Part shown: in pieces, positions 9,167 to 20,463 of the stretch
Position numbering within the stretch: position 1 is the stretch's first letter
Layout of the letters: the number at the start of each line of letters is the position of its first letter
Assembly: GCA_011032825.1 (NCBI GenBank)
Contig: JAADJZ010000025.1
Location: 248,001-312,000, forward strand
Length of the DNA: 64,000 nt
Direction: 5' to 3'
DNA from: Massariosphaeria phaeospora
Taxonomy: Eukaryota > Ascomycota > Dothideomycetes > Pleosporales
Translations under genes and position numbers: made by a program
Notes under the pieces: generated by a model
The model's database searches: none
What the model was told of the DNA's origin: nothing
Seen by the model: only the letters and a program-made list of their open reading frames with translations

Positions 9167-10466
9167 TTTGATTTGAAGACGGGGAGATGGGAGAGAGTAG
9201 GGGCATAGAGTTAATCGGGTTGCTTTGGCAATGGTTGTGGATTGGACTTGTTTGAGTTTGGGTTTGGGTTTTGTTTTGTTTCCATTACGGTGCGTGGGTG
9301 GGGAATTTTGCATTGTACTGCGTTTTTGCGTGGTGTTTGGGTGTTGTTTTCGTCGTAGCGGAGCGTCTCGTGTCGTGTCACACCTCGCTCGTCTCGTCTT
9401 GTCTTGTCTCGTGTCTTTGTTTATAGTACCGAGGATTCTCTGGGGATTCTAGGGAATCCTTTTACGTTACATAGTTAGTTGGCGGATCGGGTCGGGTGTC
9501 CTGCGGGTTGGGATATAACCATGGGTATAGGATAGGATATAGGATATCGGAACCACTATATGGCTTACTGGCTGGCTTGCAGATGCTGGGAATCTGGGAT
9601 TGGAATTGGAATTGGATTGGAACTCTTCGTGCGCATGTTTTATTGGCTACTTTTTTGCACGTTTATATTGTCTACGTCGGTTTCTAATCTGTTTTGTTCT
9701 ATTCTTTTTTTTGTGTTTTATTTTATCGAGTGTTTGGGCGGTTGGCGTGTAGATGTGGGGTTGAGAGAGAGGAGGAGAATGTACCCTTTCAGTGTACTGG
9801 ATAGGAGGATTGTGTACCTGTCAGTGGAGGGGGTGGGTTTTTTGGTTAGTCACTGTGCACTAACAGTGAGAGGGTATGGGTGTTGTTGTTTGGATTGCAT
9901 GGGAGGCGTGCGTATCTTTCAGTGGAGGGGCTAGGCCTGTTAGTCAGTGTGCACTTTCAGTGAGAGGGTATGGGTGTTGTCTGTATGGCATGGGAGGATG
10001 TTATTTTGGCTGAGGACGTTGGAGTGTGAGGTCCGCATCTGGTAGAGTGTGGCAGAGCGAGAGGGATGCGTGGGTGGGGGGTTTGTCTCTCACCTGATTC
10101 TGGAACAGAGCTATGGGCGGGAGGTCCTTTTCATCGAAGTACGTTCTGTACTGCTTGTCTCACTTCTCTTACCTTCCGTCGCCCTGCTCAAATGCGTGGG
10201 TTGGTTTTCGCCTTCACTTTTGACTCACTACACTCCTCAAGTACCTTGGATGTATGACGGGCTTTGCTATCGTCAGACTACATCTTCGGGGCTTTGATCT
10301 TCTTTCTTCTTTCACTCTCCTCTCACTTCAGACATCGACTTCCTATCCACTTGCGCTTGCGCCTGTAGGTCTATTCCTACCTTCACATCTCTTCTAGACT
10401 CTGACTCTCGCTCTTTGCACAGTCGCTCTTACAAGCATTCCGCGTTATGCTGAAACAGTAAACCTC
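9167..10466. other. G/T-skewed intergenic region
   Basis: The + strand from about 9180 to 10080 is strikingly rich in G and T (runs such as gggtttgggttttgttttg), then switches to a C/T-rich stretch from about 10130 to 10400, just before the GTPase gene. The first part is probably the 3' UTR of the 1241-aa gene and the last part the GTPase leader. A local duplication lies at 9822-9996. No coding frame looks real. Confidence 0.5.
9822..9996 (+). repeat. two-copy tandem duplication of about 80-95 bp
   Basis: Unit 1 (9822-9905) and unit 2 (9920-9996) both start cagtggagg, continue with ttagtca(c/g)tgtgcact, then cagtgagagggtatgggtgttgt, and end catgggagg. They are diverged and non-coding, and lie in the G/T-skewed region downstream of the 1241-aa gene. 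Confidence 0.75.
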
Positions 10467-13400
10467 ATGCCAATGTCGAAACCCCATGAGCCGATACCGC
10501 AACACCATAAGTCCGCCATGGCACCACAGCCAGACGCGTCGTTGAGGGCAAGCCGTACTACGTCTACTGCAAATAAGAATGTCGTTCTGGGCAAGAGAAA
10601 AGGTAATTAAGCTTTTACAGTTTGTACTTCCAGCTAACATGATTATAGCGGACGAAATGATCAAGCTCGAGGATGAAGATCTCGATGACGACGATGATGA
10701 TAAGTTCACACGACACGATCCTGACTCAGAGCCGTTTCCGGATCTTCCTATATATCGGCCCACTGTGAAAGAAGTGCAGTTGATGTGCACTGAATTAGTC
10801 CAACGGTTCCAGGAATTCATTAGGACTAGTCCGTTCCAAGACGAAGAAACCGTGTACCTCTTGGGTGAGTTTACCAAACTTGAAAAGCCTCCGTATGAAG
10901 CATCGGAAATGCGCTTTGGTATAGTTGGGGATGCTGGACAAGGCAAATCATTAACCTTCAACTCTGTTCTGGGCGAGAAGCTAGCTATGGCTGTAAGTAA
11001 AGATTGCCATTTTGGTCTTTATCATGACTAATCACTTACAGGCCGATGACGGTGACTGCTGCACCTTTGTGGTTCAAGAATATGCCGAGATGAGCCCAAT
11101 GCAGACCGCTCCTTATCAAGCAGAGGTAGAATTCTTCAGTCGACAAGCCTGTGTGGACATCGTCAAAGAGCAATTTGCGCATTACTATGCGCACATGACT
11201 ATCGATGAACACCCGGACGAAGAAGACGTTCATGAAACCCGACAGCGCGCCGAAACAGCGATGACAACCTTCACGGCACTGTTCATGAGTCATCCGGAAT
11301 TCGCCAATAACGAAGTAGCAGAGGAATTCCTTGGCCGTGCAAATTCAGCTGAAGATCCTACCATCTTGAACAAGCTCATCAAATGGACTGAGAGAATACT
11401 CGAGAAGCTCCTTCCGGCAGAGGGTGGTGGCGACATAACCATTTTGACAGCACCAACTGCTGCGGCTCTCACAGAGTTGATTCAGCCTTTTGTTAAAACG
11501 GTCCCTTACCCTAGCTTTGAAGGCACCAGTCTCTTATGTTGTCCACACCCCCTCGTGAAGAAAGTCAAGACTCGCTTCGCGTCAAGAATTCTAGAACAGG
11601 GTCTTATTATTGCTGACCTTCCCGGTACCTCTGACAAAAATCGGGCTCGTGTCGCGACCACCAAAAGATATTTGCAAATCTGCGACATATCCATTGTCGT
11701 CCACAAGATGGGACGTGCTATCGACCACGCTGGTCTAAACAACCAGATTAACGAGGCATTTAAGAGAAGAAGGTCTGGAAGTATCATCGTTGTGTGCACC
11801 GGGTCCGATGATCTTAATGTCAATATCAAACAGACTTTTGCATCTACGCCTGCAGAAGAAAAGAAGCTTGCAGACATAACCAAACTTGAGGACCTTGTCC
11901 GCACTCGAATACACAGTACGAAAGCTCTTCTATCATCGCCGGAGGTCAGAAGCAACCCTGACCGCAAGTTGAAGCTCCGGATGAGAGTGGTGAGGCTGGA
12001 ACGGGAGTACCAAGCTCTGGCCCGACGGCGAAAAGAAGTAAGCGCAAAATTGGAACATTTCATTTGATCCAATATGTCTTAATCTTGAACATGCAATTCA
12101 GAGGCTGACACAGTGGCATAGGTACGGGTGCTTGCCCGTAATCGGCACGTGAAAGAGGGCATCGCCGAGCAGTACCGTCGTGACACCAAGGATCCCTCAC
12201 CGCTACCAATCTTCTGTGTATCCAATACTGCGTATATTGAACATCTCGGATACAACGCCAGGCAGCCACCAAGTCTGAGTCTTCAGGCTACGGGGATACC
12301 GGACCTGCGTAATGCTATATATTCCATGCCTGCGGATGGCAAGTGGAAAACATTGGTTCATTACACGGAGTCTCAACTGAAGAGCATTTTGAATACCGTC
12401 GAAATGTCTTGCACTGTGTCCAAGATCAAACGTAAGCAAGAGTTGAACAAAACCTTTCAAAAGTCACGCCTGGTGAGTAGAATAATTTTCTACACATACA
12501 TACGTCAAACTGAAGCATATAGGGTCTGCGGTCAAGTGTGCAATCCATTGCGGACGGTTTCATGCGTACGGACGTTGAGACGATCTTCACGGCGATCTGT
12601 AAGTCTTTCTTTTTGCTTCAGTAACCTGCCTGACATCAACTAGCAACGTGCGAGTCCATATGGATCAATCGAGCAAGGCGAAAGTGCGAGCTATGGAAAA
12701 AGGTGAGTTCATAAAAACACCGTGATGTCCAACACGCAACCTAACATGTTCTTAGTTTCCTGCACCTGGCCATCGCGCCGTTGTGAAACGATATGGTATA
12801 TAATCCCTCAATGAATACAGGCGTTGTCTAATTTCGTACAAACTAACACGCGCTGCAGGAACTTGGGGCACCAAAAAGGTTTCCCCACAGAATTGGAACA
12901 AAGAGCTGCTTGTAATTATTCAAGCAGACCTCGATCCATTATTCGAGAAGTTGCACAACACCCAGTGCAATGCCCTTGAGCTGGAAATAGCGGAAGTTGT
13001 CGGTGAAGCTATCGGGAATCTAAACGAGGCATTGAACGGTATTTGAAACCTCATATCTCCTCATTGTTGATGTACTGACCCTGGCTATCATAGTCGACCC
13101 TGCGGCTTCACTTTCCGGTGCCATCAAAGCGTTCCGAGATAACTTAACGGAGCGTAAGATCCAGGTCGGCCGAGTCTGCGAAAAGTTCAAGGACGGCTTG
13201 AAGAAAGACATCAGGTATGCCCTTATCACCACCCCGCACACCATCACCACGTTCTAACAGTGCACAGAGAAGTCCAAGTCCACGCCGTTACCGACGGCGA
13301 GGGCGAAGAATACTACTTCGTCGAAGCCATGAAAGCAGTCTACGAAACAGCCTCAACAGCGGCTGCAGGTCGAGGTACTCATTCTAACCCTCCCATCCCC

Positions 13401-13761
13401 CCATACGCACTCCTGCCAACACCCACCAGGCCAGAAACTACACGACGTCCGATGCAACACGTTCGAAAAGCTGCTGTGCGCCCACAACGGCGTCTTCATG
13501 CACATCCAACACGAGGCCCGCGAGGACTTCAAGCTCATGTTCGACAAGCGCATCGATGCACTGGTCAAGGAGCTCGACACCGTGTTCAGCCGCATCCAGC
13601 ACGACGTCAATAAAGTTTGCTCCACGAAGGAGGACGAGAGCGAGGCGGCTAAGAAGTTTCGCGCCGGCTTGCTGGATATGTTGCCTGCGGCGCGGGAAAC
13701 GTTGAATGGCGAGGTCAAGAGAACCATGAAACTTTGCCAGGAGCCGAAGAGTGGAGAGTGA
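10467..13761 (+). CDS. large dynamin-superfamily / NUGGC (SLIP-GC)-like GTPase, 913 aa
   Basis: Eleven exons: 10467-10602, 10649-10992, 11042-12037, 12122-12472, 12523-12598, 12644-12702, 12756-12795, 12859-13038, 13094-13214, 13268-13374 and 13430-13761. All introns are GT-AG and the total is 914 codons including the stop. GTP-binding motifs: P-loop GDAGQGKS (139-146), a G3-type DLPGTSD (352-358) and a G4-like TGSDD (413-417), replacing the usual N/TKxD. The N-terminus is polar with an acidic run (LDDDDDDK). The remainder is helical and charged, as in dynamin-like stalks. Vertebrate NUGGC is nuclear; fungal relatives are uncharacterised as far as I know. No transmembrane helix is seen. The start at 10467 is followed by another ATG at 10473. 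The small internal exons (40-121 bp) make mis-annotation likely. Family placement comes from the G motifs and overall layout. Confidence 0.85.
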
Positions 13762-14828
13762 AAAGAGCAAGCTGGGGTCATTGATATAGTACGCAGGGTG
13801 AAGAGTCGCTGCGTAGAAGATAGTGATTCTGCAGGGAAGAGAGAATAGGTAGGGGTTTCTCGGGATTACACGGCCGAATATCGACATTTCTACATAGTCG
13901 GCGATTTTACAGTTTTCAGAAGCTAGGCTAGTTTGCATCTGGCCGGGTTTCTGATTTTTCGACTTTCACATTACCATCTCCCCATCTTCTCCATCTTCAT
14001 CTCAGAAGAGCACATATTTCTTTCATCCTCAACGCAGGGGCTACAGCCATAGATAGATACACGGCCGCACTTGCATCTGCGCAAAAGTCTCAACCAGCTA
14101 CTTCAAATCTGGAAACTACATCTTACGACCACTCTAATTTACCTTCAATTCATTAACTTTTTCCTTACACGTGCACATTCATCTAATCCGACTGTCCTAG
14201 CTTCTCTTGTTCAACTAGCACATTTTAGCATACGTACGACATGTGTTCCATCTCAGCTGCCTAGCTAATTCTAGGTCGACTAGCATCACATAAAACGATT
14301 TCATTTAGCACGTTCTCTTCTCTTGCTTAGTCTTCGCTGAGCGCTTTAGCAGTACCAACTAAACAGCGCAGCATAGCACAACACTGCACTGCATGTTGCT
14401 ACTTTCCCGCGCACTATGAACGTTCTGAACCATATGTCGCTGCACGTAGCATACCGCTACCGTGTCTGTGTATGTACGTTCGTTATTTACAGCATTTGGT
14501 CTACTCTGCTCTCTTCTACCTACCACAATCTTCGCTCCCGCACGATCTTCTACCCCTTACTACTACGAACGCTATACTTTAAGCTCATTCCAGCATCTTA
14601 GAACACAACGGGTATGTTAGTGAGTAAGTAAAGTCGTGTGCGTGCTAATGTGTGTGTAGGGAGATAGAAAGGCAATGACAAGACAGTGCTAGTGCGATGA
14701 ACAGGGGGTATCTTATTTTGTAACGATCTTTTACAAGCCTGATTTAAAGGCCAGTTGTATAGAATACCGTTATAAGGCTTCTTTTCCGCTTTCTTTCACC
14801 TGGTCTGACCACCAAGATCCGTAAGTCA
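13762..14828. other. convergent intergenic region, no supported gene
   Basis: This lies between the 3' ends of the GTPase (+) and the membrane glycoprotein (-), so it holds two 3' UTRs. The stretch 14070-14600 is C/T- and A-rich with many ctag and tac words. The short open frames at 14071-14268 and 14416-14601 look random. Confidence 0.45.
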
Positions 14829-16766
14829 TCATCCAAACTGCTTATCCGCGCCCGGCGTCACCTCGCCATCCGCACCACCCCTCTCCTTGCGATCCCGCTC
14901 TTCGCTCTCCCCCTCCACCCACTCACTCCCCCTACTCTCCTCATCGCCCACCCCTTCTCCCTCCGTCCCCCCCACCATCATAGCCACATGCCCCTCCTCA
15001 TCCCCACTCAACCTCACCACCAACCCCCCATTCCCCACATCCGGATCCCCCAACAACCACACGCCCCCCCGCCCGCTCTTCTTACCCTCCACCGCAACCC
15101 TCTCGACCATAGCATCCGCCGCATCCGCAACCGCCCGCCCGCCGCGACTCGCCGCGATGATCAGGTCGCGCGGATCGAGGTAGTTGAAGCGGCCGAGCGA
15201 CGACCAGCCGTACGTGCGCACGGCCTCGAGCAGCACCGCCAGCATGATCAGCAGGTTGAGCCCGAAGATGGCGTAGATGTAGCCGCGCTGGCCGAACTGC
15301 AGCGCGAAGACAAAGACGCGCGCGGGCTGCGCCGTGAATTTGCGGCCGACCATGAGCTGCGCGGACGCGTACGCCACGAGCATGTCGTCGGCCATGGCGG
15401 TGATGGAGTTGGTCAGGCCGGCGAGCGTGGCTTCTTGCTCGGTGGGGGCGGGCCGCGCGGCCGCCGCGAAGCTGCACGACATGTTGTACGCGGCGATGCT
15501 GGAGTTGAATGCGTCACCTAGCTGTGACACGTACAGGTTGGTGAGGTCGTTGGAGAGGAGTTCGAATTGGCGGACGACGGTGCGCGTGAGGTTGCGCTGC
15601 GGGTTGAAGTCGGTGACCATCTCCACGGGCTGAACGGTGATGTTGAAGTTGGAGAGGTCGACAGTGACGTTAAAGAGCGTGGGTGTGAAGACGAGCTCGC
15701 ACTGCGTGTTGTTGAGGGTGCGGTAGGCTTCGCCGGCGGTGATGGCGATGTAGCGGCGGGGGGAGCGTTCGCTGTAGGCGACGCCCATGGCCACGATTGC
15801 TTTGCCGTCGAAGCCGATGTAGCTGGAGTATTCTGGACCGTCGAGGCTGTCGGGGAGCATGCCCTCTGCACCGTAGATCCACGCATCTTCCGTGGGGGTA
15901 AGGTGGAAGTTGGATGTGGTGTTATAAACGCAAGTAACGTTGCACAAGTAGCCTTCCTCTTGATAGTTGTAGCCAGCAGCTTGCTTATTAGAGGACATTA
16001 CAAGATCGGTGAGGCCGACTGGAGCCCCTACGCCGTAGGATCGCCCCTTGTAGCTGAATTGGGTGTTGTCGATTTTGGAGTGCATGAGGGGGCGCATGCC
16101 GATGGACGATGCTGCAGCTGCCGAGGAGAGTAGCTGGCCGATGTGCTGCTGGCCGACCGAGTACGTGAAGAAGCCCTTTTGATTCCGGACAGAAGGCCCC
16201 GCTTGGCCAATGTTCATGGGGTACTCTCTAATCAGCGAGACGTCGTCGTAGCTCGGGAGAAGTAGCATGCCGCCCGTCGTCGTGCGGGCTATTAAGGGCG
16301 TTATGGAACCAGCCCACAACGCAGCAGGAACAAGACTAAGAAAGACCGTAAAGAGAAGTGGAATGAAGAACCGGAGCGGAAGATCCCAGTCAATGCGCGG
16401 AATCGTCATGTCGACCCACGTCCGCAGCATGTCCAGCGACACGCTCCTCTTCGCGAGACGCAGCCGGAAGGCATAGTTGAGCAATCTGCACACAACCGCG
16501 ACGTGTATCAAGCCGAACAGAGCTGCAAGAAGCTGGACCCCGAGCGCTATCGATGCCGGAAACCTGTTTGCGAATTGAAAGAAGCGTCCCGTGACGCGCC
16601 ATTCATACTGGACCGCCGCCAGAAGCAGCGTAGACAGCGTCGTCGTAATCACCAGGCCGTAAAACGTGTTGTACCGAATCCAATGGCTATACCGGGCCGA
16701 CCTGCCATTACTCCTCGTCTCCCGGCGCTCCACTCGTGGGAGGAAAGTGAACTGTCGTGGAACCAT
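14829..16766 (-). CDS. fungal multipass membrane glycoprotein, 645 aa, function unknown
   Basis: A single exon that starts MVPRQFTFLPRVERRE. Hydrophobic helices are visible at about 37-56 (GLVITTTLSTLLLAA), 70-92 (ASIALGVQLLAALFG), 131-155 (RFFIPLLFTVFLSLV) and about 505-527 (YIYAIFGLNLLIMLAV). Between the third and fourth lies a domain of about 340 residues with many N-x-S/T sites (NVT, NTT, NNT, NIT, NLT, NSS, NMS) and a few cysteines, so it is probably lumenal or extracellular. The C-terminal tail (from about 540) is Gly-, Glu- and Arg-rich and probably cytosolic. This three-plus-one helix layout is common among uncharacterised fungal plasma-membrane proteins. No catalytic motif is seen. 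Codons in the second half are far more G/C-rich than in the first. Confidence 0.83.
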   Translation of the reverse strand: MVPRQFTFLPRVERRETRSNGRSARYSHWIRYNTFYGLVITTTLSTLLLAAVQYEWRVTGRFFQFANRFPASIALGVQLLAALFGLIHVAVVCRLLNYAFRLRLAKRSVSLDMLRTWVDMTIPRIDWDLPLRFFIPLLFTVFLSLVPAALWAGSITPLIARTTTGGMLLLPSYDDVSLIREYPMNIGQAGPSVRNQKGFFTYSVGQQHIGQLLSSAAAASSIGMRPLMHSKIDNTQFSYKGRSYGVGAPVGLTDLVMSSNKQAAGYNYQEEGYLCNVTCVYNTTSNFHLTPTEDAWIYGAEGMLPDSLDGPEYSSYIGFDGKAIVAMGVAYSERSPRRYIAITAGEAYRTLNNTQCELVFTPTLFNVTVDLSNFNITVQPVEMVTDFNPQRNLTRTVVRQFELLSNDLTNLYVSQLGDAFNSSIAAYNMSCSFAAAARPAPTEQEATLAGLTNSITAMADDMLVAYASAQLMVGRKFTAQPARVFVFALQFGQRGYIYAIFGLNLLIMLAVLLEAVRTYGWSSLGRFNYLDPRDLIIAASRGGRAVADAADAMVERVAVEGKKSGRGGVWLLGDPDVGNGGLVVRLSGDEEGHVAMMVGGTEGEGVGDEESRGSEWVEGESEERDRKERGGADGEVTPGADKQFG

Positions 16767-17247
16767 TAAGTAAGAAAGTAAGAAATTAAGAATACAGCAG
16801 TACAGAAATTACAATGTCTACGACTCACAGGAAGACGGACTGAAAATAGAAACGAATGTAAAATTAAATGAAAGAAATGTACAAACGTTAACGATCGTCC
16901 AAATTTTCCGAGAGGACCAGCCACGGAGGGAAAAAATTGACCGTTCGGATGCGGGACCTACCGTTGCTATATGGGGGTCGGCGCGTACACAGGTGCGACA
17001 CTACGCGGGAGGCAGCGGCTTCATGCCCGGGTGTGGCTCCGAGGCTGCATGAATCGTTCGCATGAACGCAGTTCTGCCGAGCACGGGTGCCTCGATTGGG
17101 TATGTGTGCGGCAGAAGGCGTGTCTAGAGCAGACGGTTTGGGATGGATTTGTTCTGCGATGGAGGGAAATGCAAATCTTGTGGCGCGTAGTGTGTGCAGT
17201 AGGGGTCAACGGCAGTTCGTTGCTGATTAGGATAGCGTTCCCTCCGT

Positions 17248-17340
17248 GCTCTTGACAGTATATCAAATTCTTGCAGTTAGTCGTAAGCGCATTCTGATTG
17301 TTACAATGCCCTGTCGTATCTAGCATAGATACTCGGGAAT
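17248..17340 (+). repeat. R1 dispersed repeat, copy C
   Basis: It begins gctcttgacagtata and ends tgccctgtcgtatctagcatagatactcgggaa. It matches R1 copies A and D at both ends, with a diverged middle. Confidence 0.6.
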
Positions 17341-18389
17341 ACCTTGACAGAGCTGGTAAAGGTAAGATGTGCGATTGAGGCCAGCTAATCGGCGATGAAT
17401 TCTGTCGCGGTGGGGATCCACGACAGTGTGCATGAACGGCAGGGCGTAGTAGTAGAGAAGGAGGAATGCGTCAGTCTCGGGGATATCTTGCCTGCGTCCT
17501 CGTGGTTCTTCTTTTGATGTTGATGTTGACGTTGACTGCATGCTTCTGCTGTTCAGCCTCTACTTCTGAGATGCTTGTAAGAGGTGCTGATAAGAGGGCG
17601 ATTCGATGGTACATCAACCTAAACCGAATCTAGAGCCTTGGAACAACACATATGTGTCCTCGTGTAATGTGTCCCTGCAGACGTCGAGAACTTGCCATAG
17701 ACAGGACGAGATGTCGACGGCCAAGAGCAGAACTCGGCTCAGCATGTCCCCTCCTGCCAAGCCGCTAACCCCCCCTTCCCCACCAAAAAAACCAGCAGCC
17801 TGAAACACTCTCGCCGTCTGATCTCCAACACTAACGCCGAGACATCACATCCCACATCCTCCTCAACCAGCACCAACAACTTCACCAACCCGATATCAGC
17901 GCACCGGTAATGTTAGTTAGCTCGCCTACGTCTACCTCTTTGATTACTCCACTGTTCAGCAGCTCACTCTGCATTTTCTTTCGCGTTGGCCGTAATTAAT
18001 AAATTCAACCATGCATGGCCTTCGCATTTCGCATCTCAGCCTTCCTCTCAGCCCCGCGCTGCCGAACCCAGCCTCTCCCGAATTTCGCATCGAAGCCACC
18101 GGTGAAGCGAGGATTGGTCAGGCTGATGGCTGATGGATAGTGGATGAGCCACACTTTGTTCGCACCACATGGCACACACCCATGGGTCATGCTAGGCAGG
18201 TAGGCAAGGCGAACGAACTAGGCGTTCCAGCTGGCGTTTTCGTCTCCTCTCGTCGTCCCGGGCGGGAAAGAAAAGAAAAGAAAAAAAGCTGGCTACCTAG
18301 ATATCGTGCACGCGAACGCGAACGCGGGGTATGTAGATGGCAGGAATGCGCAAGTTATGCCTGCATACCTACCATTTATTCACCGGTAC

Positions 18390-18431
18390 CACGCCCTGTC
18401 ACGTCCTGTCACGTCCCGTCACGTCCTGTCA
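18390..18431 (+). repeat. tandem repeat, four 10-bp units
   Basis: Four successive copies of CACGTCCTGT with single changes (CACGCCCTGT, CACGTCCTGT, CACGTCCCGT, CACGTCCTGT). It is non-coding and its role is unknown. Confidence 0.9.
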
Positions 18432-19377
18432 GTCGCGCAGGCCGCAAACAGCCATCGCCCACCCACAAACTTTTCTCCCTTCACCAACCCAGAAATGTAC
18501 AACATGCATTCCTCGCACCCGCGCCCTCGCACCCGCAAGCCGCATGTGCAGTTGCCCCCAAAAAAGCACGCTTACTTACCTTGCCTTGCCTTGCCTCGCC
18601 TATCCTATTACGGCAGTAGGTACCTACACCTAAACCTACACTAACGGGTACGGAGATTACAAACGGGGTAGGTACTGCGCGCATGTCACTCACTTACTCC
18701 CTCAGTCATGGAGCTCTGATCTTCACCACGAAGCGAAGCGAGCACCTCCGCACCAGCGCACATGCAGACAATGCTACATCATCATTCATTTCAAACAGAA
18801 TTGGCAACAACTTGTTGCAGCAACGGCATCGATAGTGAAGAACCAGAGGATCAAAACTGCAGACAATTTTTTTTTAAACGTCGGTCGAGTTAGAGATAGT
18901 CAGACGCTGTACATGTGAACACTTGAAGATTTGTTTTTCTGAATTGTGATTTATTTGATTTGATTGATATCTCATCCTCATTACGAGTTGCCTTATTCAT
19001 CCCCGCAGTGCGGGAGATAGAAAAGGTTAGATAGATAGATGCTATGCGGGCGCGCCGGCCAAGTCCCTCGGGCCCCCTAGAAATGCTGATAGATTATGAT
19101 CCCCAAAAGCGCCGACGCAATGCTTATGCAAATATGCTGGTGATGATGCCTAAAGTCCCACTTCTGCGGGTCTTACTTCTTTTTCTTCTTTCTTCCGAGT
19201 AGCTGCCCAGCCAGTGAGTCGCACCCCCATCCATCCATCCACCCCTCCTTTTCGCATGCCGATAAAACCAAAGAGACTCGTGGATCTCGGCTCGCATAAT
19301 GGCATCGCATCGCTAACATGGCAGCAAGCTAGTGCGCTAGCAAACACACAAACAAAGGAAAAAAAGCGAGTGGGCAA

Positions 19378-20463
19378 TCAGTAGCCCGGCTGCCTAGCAG
19401 TCGTGTACGGGTTGGCCGAGGCAAACATGCGGTTGAAGAAGCCCGTCGTCGACGTCTTGGCCTTCTTCGCCGGCTTGTCGTCGTAGCTGAGCGGGAGGTG
19501 GTGCTCGAGTTTGGTCTGCGACATGGGACCGTGGATGTCTACAACGATGGCGCCCCGGTCGCTGTCGTAGCGCTGCACGAACGCCTCGGCGGGCTCTTCG
19601 GTGAAGCTGGCGGGAGACGACTCCGACATGGTGGAGATGGAGGAGCTGCGGGTGGGGGGCGAGAGGGAGGGCGTCCTTGAGGGGAGGCGGGAATGCGAGA
19701 TGGCGTATGCGCGGGGTCGTGTTTGGGCCACGGCGTATGAGCTGAAAGTGGTGGTAGAGTCGTAGGTAGCGTCAAGGCGAGACCGTTGAAGGTTCTCGGC
19801 GGTGAGCTGGTACTGCTGGCGAGCGAGTTCCTTCTCCTCGGCGATCCGGGCCTTCTCAGCCTGGCGGGCTTGGTAGACGCGGACAGGACCTAGGAAGGGC
19901 TCGAGGTGGTAGTAGAGATCTTCGGGGTTGATGCGGAGATCCCAATCGAGGAGGAAGAGGAGCTGCTTTTCCATGAGGTTGACCTCGGTGATGGAGAAGC
20001 CAAAGTTCTCGAAGCCCCGGACAGCGCTGTACCGGGCCCAGTGCTTGTTCTTGGGCGACGAGTCGTTCAAGTTCTTAGCAGCGAGGATGAGCGAGGCAAG
20101 GAAGATCCGGTGAACAGTGCAGCGCATGCCCTTGGCGACTGGAGGGAGACGAGATCTTAACCGGCTGAGGTAGACGAGGGAGCTCATGAGGGTGGGGACC
20201 TGAACATGTGACCTCTCAACCAGCGACGTGATGAACTCCTCGACCGATGGCAGAGCAGCTTCTCGGGCCTGGGCACCAGCATGGCCAGGCGACGCCGGCG
20301 GTGTCGGGGGCAGGTTCTTGTTGAGATGTGATGCGGGCTCGCAGCGGATGACTTGTTGTGCCTTCTGCGCGAGGTAGCTGATCATGTCTGGGGACACAGG
20401 CAGCTGGATGAAGTGGTCCAGTGCCGCCTGGTTCTCGGCAGCCAGGTTGGGTGAGTAAGTCAT
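19378..20463 (-). CDS. PHO85-type (Pcl1/2-like) cyclin
   Basis: A single exon of 361 residues from the ATG at 20461-20463 (context atcaccATGact). The frame is open a little further 5', but the only upstream start there is TTG. It should activate a Pho85-like cyclin-dependent kinase in cell-cycle or polarity control. The cyclin box lies at about residues 70-205: EEFITSLVERSHVQVPTL, LVYLSRLRSRLP, CTVHRIFLASLILAAKNLND, then the typical HWARYS and EVNLMEKQLLFLLDWDL segments. After it comes an Arg/Glu/Gln-rich helix and a Ser/Pro-rich tail (RLPSRTPSLSPPTRSSS) suited to phosphorylation and turnover, ending KKAKTSTTGFFNRMFASANPY. A long G/C-rich upstream region fits a long leader, common in regulatory fungal genes. 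Confidence 0.85.
   Translation of the reverse strand: MTYSPNLAAENQAALDHFIQLPVSPDMISYLAQKAQQVIRCEPASHLNKNLPPTPPASPGHAGAQAREAALPSVEEFITSLVERSHVQVPTLMSSLVYLSRLRSRLPPVAKGMRCTVHRIFLASLILAAKNLNDSSPKNKHWARYSAVRGFENFGFSITEVNLMEKQLLFLLDWDLRINPEDLYYHLEPFLGPVRVYQARQAEKARIAEEKELARQQYQLTAENLQRSRLDATYDSTTTFSSYAVAQTRPRAYAISHSRLPSRTPSLSPPTRSSSISTMSESSPASFTEEPAEAFVQRYDSDRGAIVVDIHGPMSQTKLEHHLPLSYDDKPAKKAKTSTTGFFNRMFASANPYTTARQPGY

Larger units (their letters stand above)
16767..19377. other. intergenic, no supported gene; contains repeats
   Basis: The 2.6 kb between the membrane glycoprotein (its promoter is at the left end) and the 3' end of the cyclin. It holds R1 copy C (17248-17340), a tandem 10-mer (18390-18431) and a CCTTG microsatellite (about 18579-18600). 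Open frames at 16971-17326, 17320-17541, 17606-17808 and 18140-18644 are short, overlap on both strands and look like chance frames. Confidence 0.5.

Noticed and set aside
14988..15521. 177-codon open frame antisense to the membrane glycoprotein
   Set aside because: Shadow of G/C-rich coding sequence; the minus-strand protein has clear membrane helices and glycosylation sites.
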